From: Celeribacter sp. PS-C1 | GTDB taxonomy: Bacteria; Pseudomonadota; Alphaproteobacteria; Rhodobacterales; Rhodobacteraceae | Reading direction: 5' to 3' | Length of the DNA stretch: 64,000 nt | Assembly: GCF_019429625.1 (NCBI RefSeq) | Contig: NZ_JAHXRW010000006.1 | Span: 1-64,000, forward strand | In this document: positions 1 to 8,282 of the stretch, one piece after another | How the letters are laid out: every line of letters begins with the position of its first letter | Position numbering within the stretch: the stretch's first letter is position 1 | Notes under the pieces: model-generated | Told to the model about the DNA's origin: nothing | Seen by the model: the letters and a program-made list of their open reading frames with translations, nothing else | Database searches by the model: none | Made by a program: the position numbers and the translations under genes

Positions 1-108
1 GACCAGATGGTGCCTGTTGACCTGGGCGGGCTGTCGCTGATACCCCTTGTTTTACTGGAGTTACCAGCTGAGGCAGTGCCTGTAACGGGAAGCTAACTAA
101 AAAGCCAA

Positions 109-193
109 CCGTGTGGGGGCACCATAACCTCAGCTAAAGCATTGGTTTTACTCCAGTTTACAGCAACTGTCTGGAGCCGTAGACCATGTCGGA
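109..193 (+). repeat. 85-bp inverted repeat, left copy (att-like, carries tRNA-Thr 3' end)
   Basis: This stretch is the exact reverse complement of 1370-1454 over all 85 bases. It begins with the last 16 bases of the tRNA-Thr gene including the encoded CCA, and ends with the bases ATGTCGGA, which in the other copy are the integrase start. The stop codon and about 15 C-terminal codons of the integrase are read from this copy on the minus strand. A tRNA 3'-end duplication is the usual mark of a tyrosine-integrase attachment site, but such copies are normally direct repeats at the two ends of an element. Here they are inverted and only about 1.2 kb apart. Confidence 0.9.
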
Positions 194-1377
194 CCACAGA
201 TTGCCTTCATCCACTTCCTGATGACTTCCAAAGGATAACCTGAACCGTAGCTGTGGCCGATCCCGCCCGTCTGCCAACCTCCAATCTGATCCACGATATC
301 GGAAGGACATTCGACGGCCCTCAGCCTGTCACGCATCGCGTGGCGGAAGCCGTGCATGGTGATCGTTTCGCCCGTCAATGTCTTGATCCATTTGTTTAGT
401 GCGGCGCTTGCGGAGTTAGCGCTGGTTGTCTCGCCTCGGTTATAGCTGGGGAAGGCAAATTGAGAGCCTGAGACTTGCGCAAGGACACGCTCTGCGGCCC
501 ACCGCGACAGCCCTTCCAACGGCACGATGCGTTCACTGCCCTTGGTCTTGAGGCTCCGCCACGGATGGGGCTGAATCACCACATGCATGGACCCGTCTGC
601 ATCTGTCTTGATGTCTTCACGCAATATACCCGCAGCTTCGGCGAGGCGGAGACCCGTGTCAGCCACCAAAGCGATTAACCAGCGCCGTTCGTCGTCATGC
701 TTCAGACAACCCTCAGCGATTTTGCCCAGCGAATCCTGCGATACCGGCTGACGCTTAGAGACACCTGCTTGCCTGTCGAAGTACACGTTCGAGAAAGGAT
801 TGGTGAACTCCAGACCCATCTCACTTGCGGCAAAGTTGGTCACAGCGCGTATGGTCCCGAAGATGCGGGACAAGCTACTGCCAGCGAGACCACGTTCAAT
901 GAGCTGATCGCGAAAAGTGTTAGCGTCCATCTTAGTGTAGGTGTCCAAGGGCTTGTCTCCACAAATGTCCAAGACATAGCCACATGCGCGATGCGCCATC
1001 GTGTGGAAGGTTTTGGCCCTCCCCTGCCCTTTGAGGCGCAGGTAGATCCCCACGGCTTCGGAGAGAGTCACTGAGGACGACTGAGTTACCGTTGGCTCCG
1101 CTGCAGGGCTGGACACCCGTGGAAGGTTTGCGGCCTCTCTGAGCATGTGCTGACCAGGCAGCTGCGTGTCTTGCGATCTCAAATGATACCAATACTCGTC
1201 CAGCTGATCGGCTGCACGTCTGGCTCTCGCTTCCGCGATTCTGGCACTGCGGGTTCTCAGTGAATGCACGATGCGGGGGGACGTGTAGTGGTGTTGCAGC
1301 GATTTGGGGACGCGGCGGCTAAAGTAGAAAACACCAGCTTTCACGAAGGTGAATGTGGGTAAAATGGTCTCCGACAT
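148..1377 (-). CDS. Tyrosine recombinase / phage-type integrase
   Basis: This 409-aa protein should catalyse site-specific recombination at the adjacent tRNA gene. The C-terminal half has the tyrosine recombinase signature: Arg in GLRLAEAAG, the HxxR box HGFRH, a GGW motif in place of the usual second His box, and the nucleophile Tyr in the SYGSGY region. The N-terminal part resembles the DUF6538-like and SAM-like core-binding domains common in alphaproteobacterial integrases. The ATG lies inside the right inverted repeat, and the final ~15 residues plus the stop lie inside the left one, so the native tail may have been replaced. The catalytic domain looks complete. Its target is inferred from position. 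Confidence 0.9.
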   Translation of the reverse strand: MSETILPTFTFVKAGVFYFSRRVPKSLQHHYTSPRIVHSLRTRSARIAEARARRAADQLDEYWYHLRSQDTQLPGQHMLREAANLPRVSSPAAEPTVTQSSSVTLSEAVGIYLRLKGQGRAKTFHTMAHRACGYVLDICGDKPLDTYTKMDANTFRDQLIERGLAGSSLSRIFGTIRAVTNFAASEMGLEFTNPFSNVYFDRQAGVSKRQPVSQDSLGKIAEGCLKHDDERRWLIALVADTGLRLAEAAGILREDIKTDADGSMHVVIQPHPWRSLKTKGSERIVPLEGLSRWAAERVLAQVSGSQFAFPSYNRGETTSANSASAALNKWIKTLTGETITMHGFRHAMRDRLRAVECPSDIVDQIGGWQTGGIGHSYGSGYPLEVIRKWMKAICGPTWSTAPDSCCKLE

Positions 1378-1454
1378 GGTCTACGGCTCCAGACAGTTGC
1401 TGTAAACTGGAGTAAAACCAATGCTTTAGCTGAGGTTATGGTGCCCCCACACGG
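1370..1454 (-). repeat. 85-bp inverted repeat, right copy (overlaps tRNA-Thr and integrase start)
   Basis: This is the partner of 109-193, identical over 85 bases in inverted orientation. It covers the last 16 bases of the tRNA-Thr gene with CCA, the 61-bp tRNA-integrase spacer, and the first 8 bases of the integrase ORF. The integrase promoter probably lies here, so the same promoter sequence would also exist in the left copy, pointing into the integrase 3' end as antisense. Recombination between the copies would invert the integrase gene while regenerating both its start and its tail. Confidence 0.9.
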
Positions 1455-1514
1455 ACTCGAACCGCGGACCTACTGATTACAAATCAGTTGCTCTACCAGC
1501 TGAGCTATAGGGGC
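1439..1514 (-). tRNA. tRNA-Thr (anticodon TGT)
   Basis: Read on the minus strand, the sequence folds as a 76-nt tRNA with CCA encoded. The 5' acceptor strand GCCCCTA pairs with TGGGGGC (one G-T), followed by discriminator A and CCA. The D arm is GCTC/GAGC, the anticodon loop is TTTGTAA with anticodon TGT (reads ACA, Thr), and the T arm contains TTCGAGT. The gene is intact. Its 3' end forms part of the inverted repeat next to the integrase, which marks it as the likely integration target. Confidence 0.96.
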
Positions 1515-1615
1515 ACTCGGGCGTCATTTACGCGGTGAAGATCGTGCTTGCAAGTGCTTTGTGAAGCGCGAACTTCAGATCCGCGCGATCCTACCCTTCG
1601 CCGAACTGCGCGCAA

Positions 1616-3331
1616 TTAGCTGAGGTCAGCTGCGTTCTCGGAACGGGCCATAAGGACCACGGCAACCAGACCGACGCCGATCACCAGAAGCGCAGCAGGG
1701 GAGGCTTGTTCGAGCTGTTCCAGCGAGGCTTTGTCATACACCCGTGTCGCCAGCGTGTTGTAGTTGAACGGGCGCAGCAGCAGGGTGGCGGGCAGTTCTT
1801 TCACGCAGTCAACGAAGACCAGCAAAAGTGCTGTGCCGACGGAGCCGCGGATCAAGGGCACGTAGACCCGACGGAGCGTGCCACCGAGTGTCTGCCCCAA
1901 AGACCGCGCCGCCATAGGCAGAGACGGCGACACGCGGCCCAATGCGGCATCGGTCGCGCCTTGGGCGATGGCGAAGAAGCGCACGACATAGGCGAGGATG
2001 ATCGCAAAGGCCGAGCCAGTGAGCAAAAGGCCCGGATCGAAGCCGGTCAGCGCCTCAACGGTGTCGGCCAAGACATGGTCGAGTCCAGCGAGCGGGAACA
2101 GGATACCGAGGCCCAGAACGGCCCCTGGCGCGGCATAGCCCAAGGTCGTAAACGGCAGGATCAGACGCGGTAGCTTACGGCCCGTCAGACGCACGCCGTA
2201 AACCATGAACAGCGCCGCAAGAACCGTCAGGATCGCCGCACTCCCTGCCACGGTGAGCGTGTTTTTCAACGCAGACACAAGCCCCGGAACAGCCCACTGC
2301 TCCGGCTCACCCAGCGCGTGATAGGAGATCACCGAGACCGGCAAGACAAACCCCACAAGGAAGGGCACGGCACAAAGCGCCAGCGCCAAAAGCCCCTGCC
2401 AGCCCGTGAGGCGAATAGGCTCGACGGGGCGGAGTTGGCGTGCACTTTGGTGAAAACGGGCCCGACCGCGCGAGACTTTTTCAAAAGCGACCAACAACAG
2501 CACGACGACGAGAACCACGGAGGCGATCTGCGCGGCGCCCCCCGCGTTCCCACCTTCGAGCCAGGTGGAAAAAATACCGGTCGTCAGGGTTTGCACGGCG
2601 AAATAGGAGACGGTGCCATAATCCGACACGGCCTCCATCATCACGATCGCTGTGCCCGCGGCAATCGCAGGGCGCGCGAGCGGCAAGCCAACGCGCCAGA
2701 AACGCTCGAAAGGCCCAGCACCCAGCGCACGGGCGGTCTCATAGACGGAGCCCGATTGTTCACGAAAGGCGGCGCGGGTCAAAAGGAACACATAAGGCGT
2801 GAGAGCCGCGGCCAGAACCACGATGGCGGAGCCAAGCGAGCGGATTTCCGGGAACCAATAATCGCGCGCGTTCTGCCAGCCAAAGAGCTGACGCAAGCCG
2901 CCCTGCACAGGCCCTGCATATTCGAGAAAATCCACCAAAGCATATGCGCCGACATAGGCCGGGATCGCCAACGGCAAGAGTAACAGCCACTCCAGCGCCT
3001 TGGAGAGCGGAAAGCGATACATGGTCACCAGCCACGCCGAGCCTGTTCCGACACAGGCCGCCAACCCCGCAACGCCAAAGGCCAGCAAGGCCGTCGTTGT
3101 CATATAGCGCGGCAAGGTGGTGGCCAGAAGATGCGGCCAGATGTTTTCGCTCGGGTGAAAGGCAATCCAGACCACGGCGATCAGCGGCATCAACACGAGA
3201 CCTGCGATCACAAAAGCCCCCGCAGACCAAGGCGACAGCCGCGACACGCGGGCCAAGCGGCCATGGCGGCGCGCGGCACCTGAGGCACCAGAGGCCTCGC
3301 AGGCCGGTGTCTGAGAGATTTGGTCGGTCAT
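1616..3331 (-). CDS. ABC transporter permease, Fe(III)-type (FbpB/AfuB family), two fused domains
   Basis: The product is a 571-aa inner-membrane permease with about twelve hydrophobic segments and two binding-protein-dependent transport domains. Each domain has an EAA-type loop for contact with the ATPase: ARALGAGPFERFWRVGLPLA near residue 200 and ARSLGQ..RRVYVPLIRGS near residue 475. This tandem arrangement is typical of ferric iron permeases such as FbpB. No periplasmic binding protein or ATPase is next to it. A matching ATPase of the FbpC type lies at 36863-37945. Iron as substrate is inferred from family resemblance only. The short hydrophilic N-terminus is cytoplasmic. Confidence 0.88.
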   Translation of the reverse strand: MTDQISQTPACEASGASGAARRHGRLARVSRLSPWSAGAFVIAGLVLMPLIAVVWIAFHPSENIWPHLLATTLPRYMTTTALLAFGVAGLAACVGTGSAWLVTMYRFPLSKALEWLLLLPLAIPAYVGAYALVDFLEYAGPVQGGLRQLFGWQNARDYWFPEIRSLGSAIVVLAAALTPYVFLLTRAAFREQSGSVYETARALGAGPFERFWRVGLPLARPAIAAGTAIVMMEAVSDYGTVSYFAVQTLTTGIFSTWLEGGNAGGAAQIASVVLVVVLLLVAFEKVSRGRARFHQSARQLRPVEPIRLTGWQGLLALALCAVPFLVGFVLPVSVISYHALGEPEQWAVPGLVSALKNTLTVAGSAAILTVLAALFMVYGVRLTGRKLPRLILPFTTLGYAAPGAVLGLGILFPLAGLDHVLADTVEALTGFDPGLLLTGSAFAIILAYVVRFFAIAQGATDAALGRVSPSLPMAARSLGQTLGGTLRRVYVPLIRGSVGTALLLVFVDCVKELPATLLLRPFNYNTLATRVYDKASLEQLEQASPAALLVIGVGLVAVVLMARSENAADLS

Positions 3332-3533
3332 TCTTTCGACATAGAGACTTTTGCGGCTGAGGTGAAGAGAAACCCGCGCCCCAAATGCGCGCCACGCGTC
3401 GCCCCCGCGCCTCGAGAGCGCGCTTGCTCAGCGGACAAAAGCACATATGGTAAAACACCCTTAACCTTCACGTCGCACAAAGGCATAAGGGGCACCGAAC
3501 AGTTGCGCAGGCAGGCCAGAGAAAGACCCGACC

Positions 3534-4412
3534 ATGATCATCTCAATGCATATCGGCGCCCATTGCACCAATGGCGCGCAGCTCATGCGCGGGCTTTTAA
3601 AGAATAAGGCCGTGCTGGCCGAACAGGGAGTCGCGGTCCCGCCCCTCGCCTACTATCGCGATATGCTTCCGCAGGTCATGAAGAAGGTGAAAAGCGAACG
3701 CGCCAGCCCCGAGACGCAGGAAATCTTGCTCGACCACATGCTCGACCTCGACGACTGCGCCCGCGTGGTGTTGAGCTATGAGGACGTGATCTGCATGCAC
3801 CCATTCATCTTCGATAAGGGCGGGTTCTATGAAAAGGCGAATTTCAAACTGCCGTGGCTGCGCAATGTCTTTGCGGACCACGAGATGGAATTCTTCATCG
3901 GGATCCGCAACCCGGCGACCTTTGTGCCGGAAGCCTTTTCCTTTTGCGGGCCAAGCGTGACATTCGAGGGGTTTCTCAATGGGGCCGACCTTGAGGCGCT
4001 CCGCTGGTCCGACCTGCTGCTCCGCATCGGCACGGTCTGTCCGGATGCCAAAATCACGTGCTTCGCCTATGAGGACACACCGCTCACCTGGTCGCAGGTG
4101 ATGCGCGACATGACCGGGGTCGCCCCCTCAGTACCCATGTCCGGCGGGCTCGATATTCTGGCGACGATCATGAAGCGCGAGGGCATGAAACGGCTGCGCA
4201 CCTATCTGCACACCCACCACCCCCAGACCGAAGAACAGCGCCGCCGCATTCTTCAGGCGTTTTTGGACAAGTATCTCGACGAAGATGCTTTGGAAGAAGA
4301 GATCGACCTGCCCGGCTGGGATGACTCTCTGGTCTCGCGGCTGACCGAAGCCTACGAGGAAGACCTTGAGCGGATCGAAGAGATGGAAGGCGTGCGCTTT
4401 ATCATGCCGTAA
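3534..4412 (+). CDS. Sulfotransferase-fold protein with degenerate P-loop, function unknown
   Basis: The protein has 292 aa. The N-terminus (MHIGAHCTNGAQLMRGLLKN) matches the position and spacing of the 5'-phosphosulfate loop of bacterial sulfotransferase-like proteins, usually HIGxHKTGTT. The Lys-Thr-Gly-Thr core is changed to Cys-Thr-Asn-Gly. A second element near residue 120, FFIGIRNPATFVPEAFSF, resembles the 3'-phosphate-binding RxP...S motif. The fold is therefore plausible, but PAPS use is doubtful. The gene is monocistronic, divergent from the ABC permease across about 200 bp and convergent with the metallopeptidase. It has no signal peptide. The functional assignment is tentative. Confidence 0.6.
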   Translation: MIISMHIGAHCTNGAQLMRGLLKNKAVLAEQGVAVPPLAYYRDMLPQVMKKVKSERASPETQEILLDHMLDLDDCARVVLSYEDVICMHPFIFDKGGFYEKANFKLPWLRNVFADHEMEFFIGIRNPATFVPEAFSFCGPSVTFEGFLNGADLEALRWSDLLLRIGTVCPDAKITCFAYEDTPLTWSQVMRDMTGVAPSVPMSGGLDILATIMKREGMKRLRTYLHTHHPQTEEQRRRILQAFLDKYLDEDALEEEIDLPGWDDSLVSRLTEAYEEDLERIEEMEGVRFIMP

Positions 4413-4436
4413 AATGGGGTCGGGGCCTGCGTCCCG

Positions 4437-5114
4437 TTACTCCAGTGCCCCCGCAATCAATCCCTCGACCCCGCTCACCGGATGCGCTCTGGCCCATTGC
4501 GCCACGCGGCACCCGGCCTGTGCGTAGGCGCTGGCGTCGCGGGCAGCCGCGGAATGGCGCCAATCGTGCGCTTGCATCGGCAATTGCTCTGCCCCCGGAT
4601 CACAGGTATCGGGATTGAGATCAAAACGCGGATCGCGGGAGACCCAAACGGCGATGCCCTCATCGACCCAGGCCGGGAATTGCCGCTGGGCGCGCAGCCC
4701 GATCTGCCGGTGCAGCGCCACATGGGTCAGCTCATGGGCGATGATTTCCGTGTCATGGCCGTGCGGAGACAGGTAGAACAGATGAGTGCCATAGGTCATC
4801 GCGCGCGCAGTCATGCCCCCCATGACCTTGTGACAGGTCTCTGTAAAACAGATCAAAATACGGGGACGGTCTTGTGGGCCAAAGACGGCCTCAACGCGCT
4901 CTTCGGCCAGAGCCAGACGGCGCAGCATCTCTTTCGAGGTGGTCGGGCCCCGCAGTTCGGAATAGACCTGCGGCGCCACTTTTTTGAACCCGAAACACCC
5001 GGGGCAGACACCGGCCAGAACCGGCGCCAATCCCAAGAGCATCAGCCCAAGCCCGAACCCCAAGGCAAGCGCCAAGGCGGAAAGGGCAAGGCGATGACGG
5101 GTGCGGGAGCGCAT
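4437..5114 (-). CDS. Membrane-anchored or exported zinc metallopeptidase-like protein (HELTH, gluzincin type)
   Basis: The product has 225 aa. Residues 8-35 form a long hydrophobic signal/anchor segment, so the rest should be periplasmic. Residues 127-131 (HELTH) form an HExxH zinc site, and Glu153 in WVDEGIAVWVS is placed like the third ligand of peptidase MA/gluzincin families. Several Cys pairs (C37, C40, C90, C94) suggest disulfides. It is the last gene of a minus-strand group after gapR, with 23 bp between them. The substrate cannot be inferred. Confidence 0.72.
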   Translation of the reverse strand: MRSRTRHRLALSALALALGFGLGLMLLGLAPVLAGVCPGCFGFKKVAPQVYSELRGPTTSKEMLRRLALAEERVEAVFGPQDRPRILICFTETCHKVMGGMTARAMTYGTHLFYLSPHGHDTEIIAHELTHVALHRQIGLRAQRQFPAWVDEGIAVWVSRDPRFDLNPDTCDPGAEQLPMQAHDWRHSAAARDASAYAQAGCRVAQWARAHPVSGVEGLIAGALE

Positions 5115-5137
5115 TCAGAAAGCTCGAAACACGCGCC

Positions 5138-5422
5138 TTAGCGCATGCCGAGAGCTTCCTTATACATATCGAGAATAGCCTCTTCTTCGGCAATCTCATC
5201 GGCAGTTTTCTTACGCAATGCGATGAGTTTGCGCATCGCCTTTGTGTCATAGCCACGGCCTTTCGCCTCGGCCATCACCTCTTTTTGCTGATCCGCGATG
5301 TCTTTTTTCTCAAGCTCAAGCCGCTCGAACCGTTCCACAAACTGGCGCAGCTCGTCGGCGGTCACGCGGTAGGAGGCGTCGGGGCCAGAAGCGTGGCCGG
5401 ATTCGATATCGTCGTCCATCAT
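5138..5422 (-). CDS. gapR: GapR-family nucleoid-associated protein (DUF2312)
   Basis: This 94-aa acidic, mostly helical protein contains the DUF2312/GapR core (VTADELRQFVERFERLELEK, then a region around KGRGYDTKAMRKLIALRKK). In Caulobacter, GapR binds overtwisted AT-rich DNA ahead of replication and transcription forks and stimulates gyrase and topo IV. The length agrees with the family. There are two adjacent ATG codons at the start (5422 and 5419), preceded by GAGGAAGG. The gene follows pxpA at about 130 bp and may be transcribed separately. Family assignment is firm; the role is taken from the Caulobacter homologue. Confidence 0.9.
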   Translation of the reverse strand: MMDDDIESGHASGPDASYRVTADELRQFVERFERLELEKKDIADQQKEVMAEAKGRGYDTKAMRKLIALRKKTADEIAEEEAILDMYKEALGMR

Positions 5423-5555
5423 GGGGAAACCTTCCTCAGGGGTATTGGAATATTTTTTGCTCTTCTCAAGCCCTGATCCCTACCCGTCGGGCGACGCCAT
5501 GGCAAGTCTCGGCCCCGTCGAATGCGCGGGGTTTCCGCCAACGGGTTTCACGAGG

Positions 5556-6311
5556 TCAGAGCTTAGCAATCTCGACGCCTGCTTCTTGCAAACCGGTCTT
5601 CAGGGCCGAGGCCATGGTCAATGCCCCTTCGGTGTCGCCGTGCACGCAAATCGTGTCAATTTTACAGGGGATATGCTTGCCGCTTTCGGTGATGATCGCG
5701 CCCGCTTTGAGCATCTCGAGAATGCGCAAGGAGATCGCTTGGGCATCGTGCAGCACCGCCCCCGGCTGACGACGATCCACAAGCGTGGCGTCATCATTAT
5801 AGGCGCGGTCAGCAAAAATCTCGCCCGCCCAAGTGCAGTTGAGGTCGCGCGCGGCTTGTTCCATCGCGGTGGCGGCGAGCACCATGATTACAATGTCGGG
5901 CTGAACCTTGAGAGCCGCCTCGAAACAGACCCGCGCGAGATCTGCATCCTCAGAGGCCATATTCGCCAGCGCCCCGTGCAGTTTCAGGTGACGCACCTGA
6001 CCGCCCGCCGCCCGCGCCATCGCCTGTGCCGCGCCCAGTTGATAGGTCACCAGATTGGCGATCTCCGCATGGCTCAGCGGTAGCCGCCGCCGACCGAAGC
6101 CTTTGAGATCGGCAAATCCCGGATGCGCGCCGATGCCGACGCCGTTGTCCACCGCAAGCTTCATGGTGCGCGCCATGACGTCCGGGTCGCCCGCGTGAAA
6201 GCCACAGGCGACGTTGGCCGAGGTGATCACCTGCATCAGCGCGGCATCGTCACCCTTGGTCCAATCGCCAAAGCCCTCGCCAATGTCGGAATTCAAATCG
6301 GCTTTCAGCAT
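5556..6311 (-). CDS. pxpA: 5-oxoprolinase subunit PxpA (LamB/YcsF family)
   Basis: The 251-aa protein belongs to the LamB/YcsF family, starting KADLNSDIGEGFGDW and containing the conserved segments SANVACGFHAGDP and GIGAHPGFADLKGFGRR. With PxpB and PxpC it forms the prokaryotic ATP-dependent 5-oxoprolinase that opens pyroglutamate to glutamate. It is the third gene of a pxpB-pxpC-pxpA operon on the minus strand, 12 bp after pxpC, with AAGGAT upstream of the ATG. Length matches the family (about 245-255 aa). Cytoplasmic. Confidence 0.95.
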   Translation of the reverse strand: MLKADLNSDIGEGFGDWTKGDDAALMQVITSANVACGFHAGDPDVMARTMKLAVDNGVGIGAHPGFADLKGFGRRRLPLSHAEIANLVTYQLGAAQAMARAAGGQVRHLKLHGALANMASEDADLARVCFEAALKVQPDIVIMVLAATAMEQAARDLNCTWAGEIFADRAYNDDATLVDRRQPGAVLHDAQAISLRILEMLKAGAIITESGKHIPCKIDTICVHGDTEGALTMASALKTGLQEAGVEIAKL

Positions 6312-6323
6312 GGGGTATCCTTC

Positions 6324-7337
6324 CTAGTCGTCGAGGTCATCACCGGCAGTCACGCCGCTGATCAGTTGATAGCTCAAAAGATCGTGGATCGTCGACGGGT
6401 CGCGAATGAGCGGCTGAACCTTGCGGCGCAACTCCTTCAGTCGCGCGTCATGTGCGGTGGCGATCCGGTCGGCCTCATCCAAGGTAATCTGACGAAACCA
6501 CAGCTCCGCCCCCTGCCCCGCCTGCGCCACCATTGGCAGGTCCGCCGCAATCACCGTGCCGATCCGGGGATAGCCGCCGATGGTTTGGCATTCGCACAAC
6601 AGAACATAGGGCAACCCGTCGCCGGTCATCTGAAGATCCCCCTCAAGGATGAAGTCCGAGGCCAACCCGGAGGGGGCCTGCGAGGGGAACCGCGCGTCGG
6701 CTTCCAGCCGCACGCCTTGACGGTTGGCGGTGACGGAGCGGGTAAAGGTCGTGTCAGCGAAACGAGATAGAACGTCAGGGGCGAACAGCCCTGTCTGCGG
6801 CCCGGCGATATACCGGATGTCGCCACCGGAGAAGCGTGTCTCGAGCGGCAAGCCAACGGAAGCGGCACCTGGATCAGCGTCTTCCCCCAAAGGAAGGCGC
6901 GTGCCGTCCTTGAGCGGTCCACCGAGGCCCGCCGTAACATGAGTCGACCGGCTGGAAAGTGTCTCCGGCGTGAGAATTCCGCCCGCGAAACTGAGATAGC
7001 CGTAGCTGCCGCGCTCCGCGGCTCCGATGGTCAGGCTCTCACCGGGGGACAAAAGATGCGTCGCATTCCAGCGCAGCGCCTGCGTTCCGACGCTGGCCCG
7101 CATCGGCGCGCCGGTGAGTGCGATGCGCGTGGGCATAGTGACTTCAAACGTGCCGCCTATCCCGGCCATCTCGAGGACGGCTTGTGGAGTGCTCTGCGAC
7201 AACAACGCCGCCGCCTCATAAAGCGCGACAGGATCAGCCGCCCCGCCGCGCGACAGGCCCAGATGGGCCATGTCGGGGCGCCCGAGGTCTTGCACGGTCA
7301 GGCCCGGGCCCGCTTTTTGAATGATCAACGCGTTCAT
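6324..7337 (-). CDS. pxpC: 5-oxoprolinase subunit PxpC (biotin-dependent carboxyltransferase-like, KipA family)
   Basis: The 337-aa protein has the KipA/AHS2 allophanate hydrolase-like domain. It starts with a motif around GPGLTVQDLGRPDMAHLGLS and carries a block GYPRIGTVIAADLPMVAQ towards the C-terminus. It acts together with PxpB in the 5-oxoprolinase complex. Its start overlaps the 3' end of pxpB by four bases (ATGA), so translational coupling is likely. The last ~40 residues are charged, with a final DDLDD, and are slightly longer than in enterobacterial homologues. Confidence 0.93.
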   Translation of the reverse strand: MNALIIQKAGPGLTVQDLGRPDMAHLGLSRGGAADPVALYEAAALLSQSTPQAVLEMAGIGGTFEVTMPTRIALTGAPMRASVGTQALRWNATHLLSPGESLTIGAAERGSYGYLSFAGGILTPETLSSRSTHVTAGLGGPLKDGTRLPLGEDADPGAASVGLPLETRFSGGDIRYIAGPQTGLFAPDVLSRFADTTFTRSVTANRQGVRLEADARFPSQAPSGLASDFILEGDLQMTGDGLPYVLLCECQTIGGYPRIGTVIAADLPMVAQAGQGAELWFRQITLDEADRIATAHDARLKELRRKVQPLIRDPSTIHDLLSYQLISGVTAGDDLDD

Positions 7338-8104
7338 GACCGCACTTCAAGCTTGGCGCCGCCGGTTGGGTCGCCAGAGTCCAAAAGCCCGTCCATCTCT
7401 GCCCCTGACACCGGGACCAGTCGCATTTCATCACCTGCGCTGAGCGGCAGAGGCATGTCGCTGTCGGGCCGGAAAACCCGAAACGCCGTGCGCGCGACCT
7501 GACGCCAGCCGGTCGGCGAGGCATTGGCAAAGAGCACGAGCTGGCGCACAGCCAAAGCAATCGCGCCCTGCGGCACCTGCGGGTTGAGGGCCGTCATCCG
7601 CGGCAGATCGAAGACCTCTGGCAAGAGGCCCAAGTAGGGCTGGCCGGGCGCGAAGCCAATGGCCAAGACCCGAAGCGGCGTTTGAACGATCTCGTCAATG
7701 AGATGTTCGGGCCTTAGCCCCGTCATCGAAGCCGCCTCCGCCAGATCGGGGCCATGATCCCCGCCGAACGCCACCGGCACGTGCCAAACCCGCTTGGCAG
7801 GCTCAGGCGTGGCATGGTGCCAGTCTTCACCCTCAAGAATCCGCACGATCTTTGCCCGCAAGGCTGCGCGGTCGGTGCATGCGGGATCATAGGAAAACAG
7901 CACTGAGGTCAGGCTCGGCGCGACACGGGTTACCCCATTGAGTGCGGCGGCCTCGCCCAAAGCATGCAGTTTCTGCACCGCCGCAATCGCCCAAGGTTCG
8001 GGCGTCAGAGAAAAGCGCACCAGCCACCCATCGCGTCCCAGAGGCAAAATCTCCGGACCGCCGTTCTGCGATGTCGAAATCTGGTTCATCTGATCGACGG
8101 TCAT
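7334..8104 (-). CDS. pxpB: 5-oxoprolinase subunit PxpB (KipI family)
   Basis: The 256-aa form from the ATG at 8104 is chosen (MTVDQMNQIS). The reading frame stays open to 8215, but the upstream residues do not look like KipI family sequence. The AHS1/KipI domain is clear: GWLVRFS, a block around VPVAFGGDHGPDLAEAA, and GFAPGQPYLGLLPE. It is the first gene of pxpBCA. The ribosome site before 8104 is weak, so the start may differ by a few codons (for example MNQ at 8089). Proposed role: subunit of pyroglutamate-hydrolysing 5-oxoprolinase. Confidence 0.92.
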   Translation of the reverse strand: MTVDQMNQISTSQNGGPEILPLGRDGWLVRFSLTPEPWAIAAVQKLHALGEAAALNGVTRVAPSLTSVLFSYDPACTDRAALRAKIVRILEGEDWHHATPEPAKRVWHVPVAFGGDHGPDLAEAASMTGLRPEHLIDEIVQTPLRVLAIGFAPGQPYLGLLPEVFDLPRMTALNPQVPQGAIALAVRQLVLFANASPTGWRQVARTAFRVFRPDSDMPLPLSAGDEMRLVPVSGAEMDGLLDSGDPTGGAKLEVRS

Positions 8105-8282
8105 TTGGAGCCTTTGGGGAGCATGCGTCCGATACTCATTCCAAACCCTGCGCCAATTTTCAATGACTTGGACGCGAGAAAGCCCCCTCATCGCGCAAAG
8201 ACCACAAAACAGCACCGCAAATGCTTGCCTGAAGCTGTGAGTTCTGTATCAAGCGGAGGTTGATGGAAACGAGGGACTGACA

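Noticed and set aside
1-1600. Left edge as a full prophage
   Set aside because: Only the integrase and repeats are visible; no structural, replication or lysis genes in the window.
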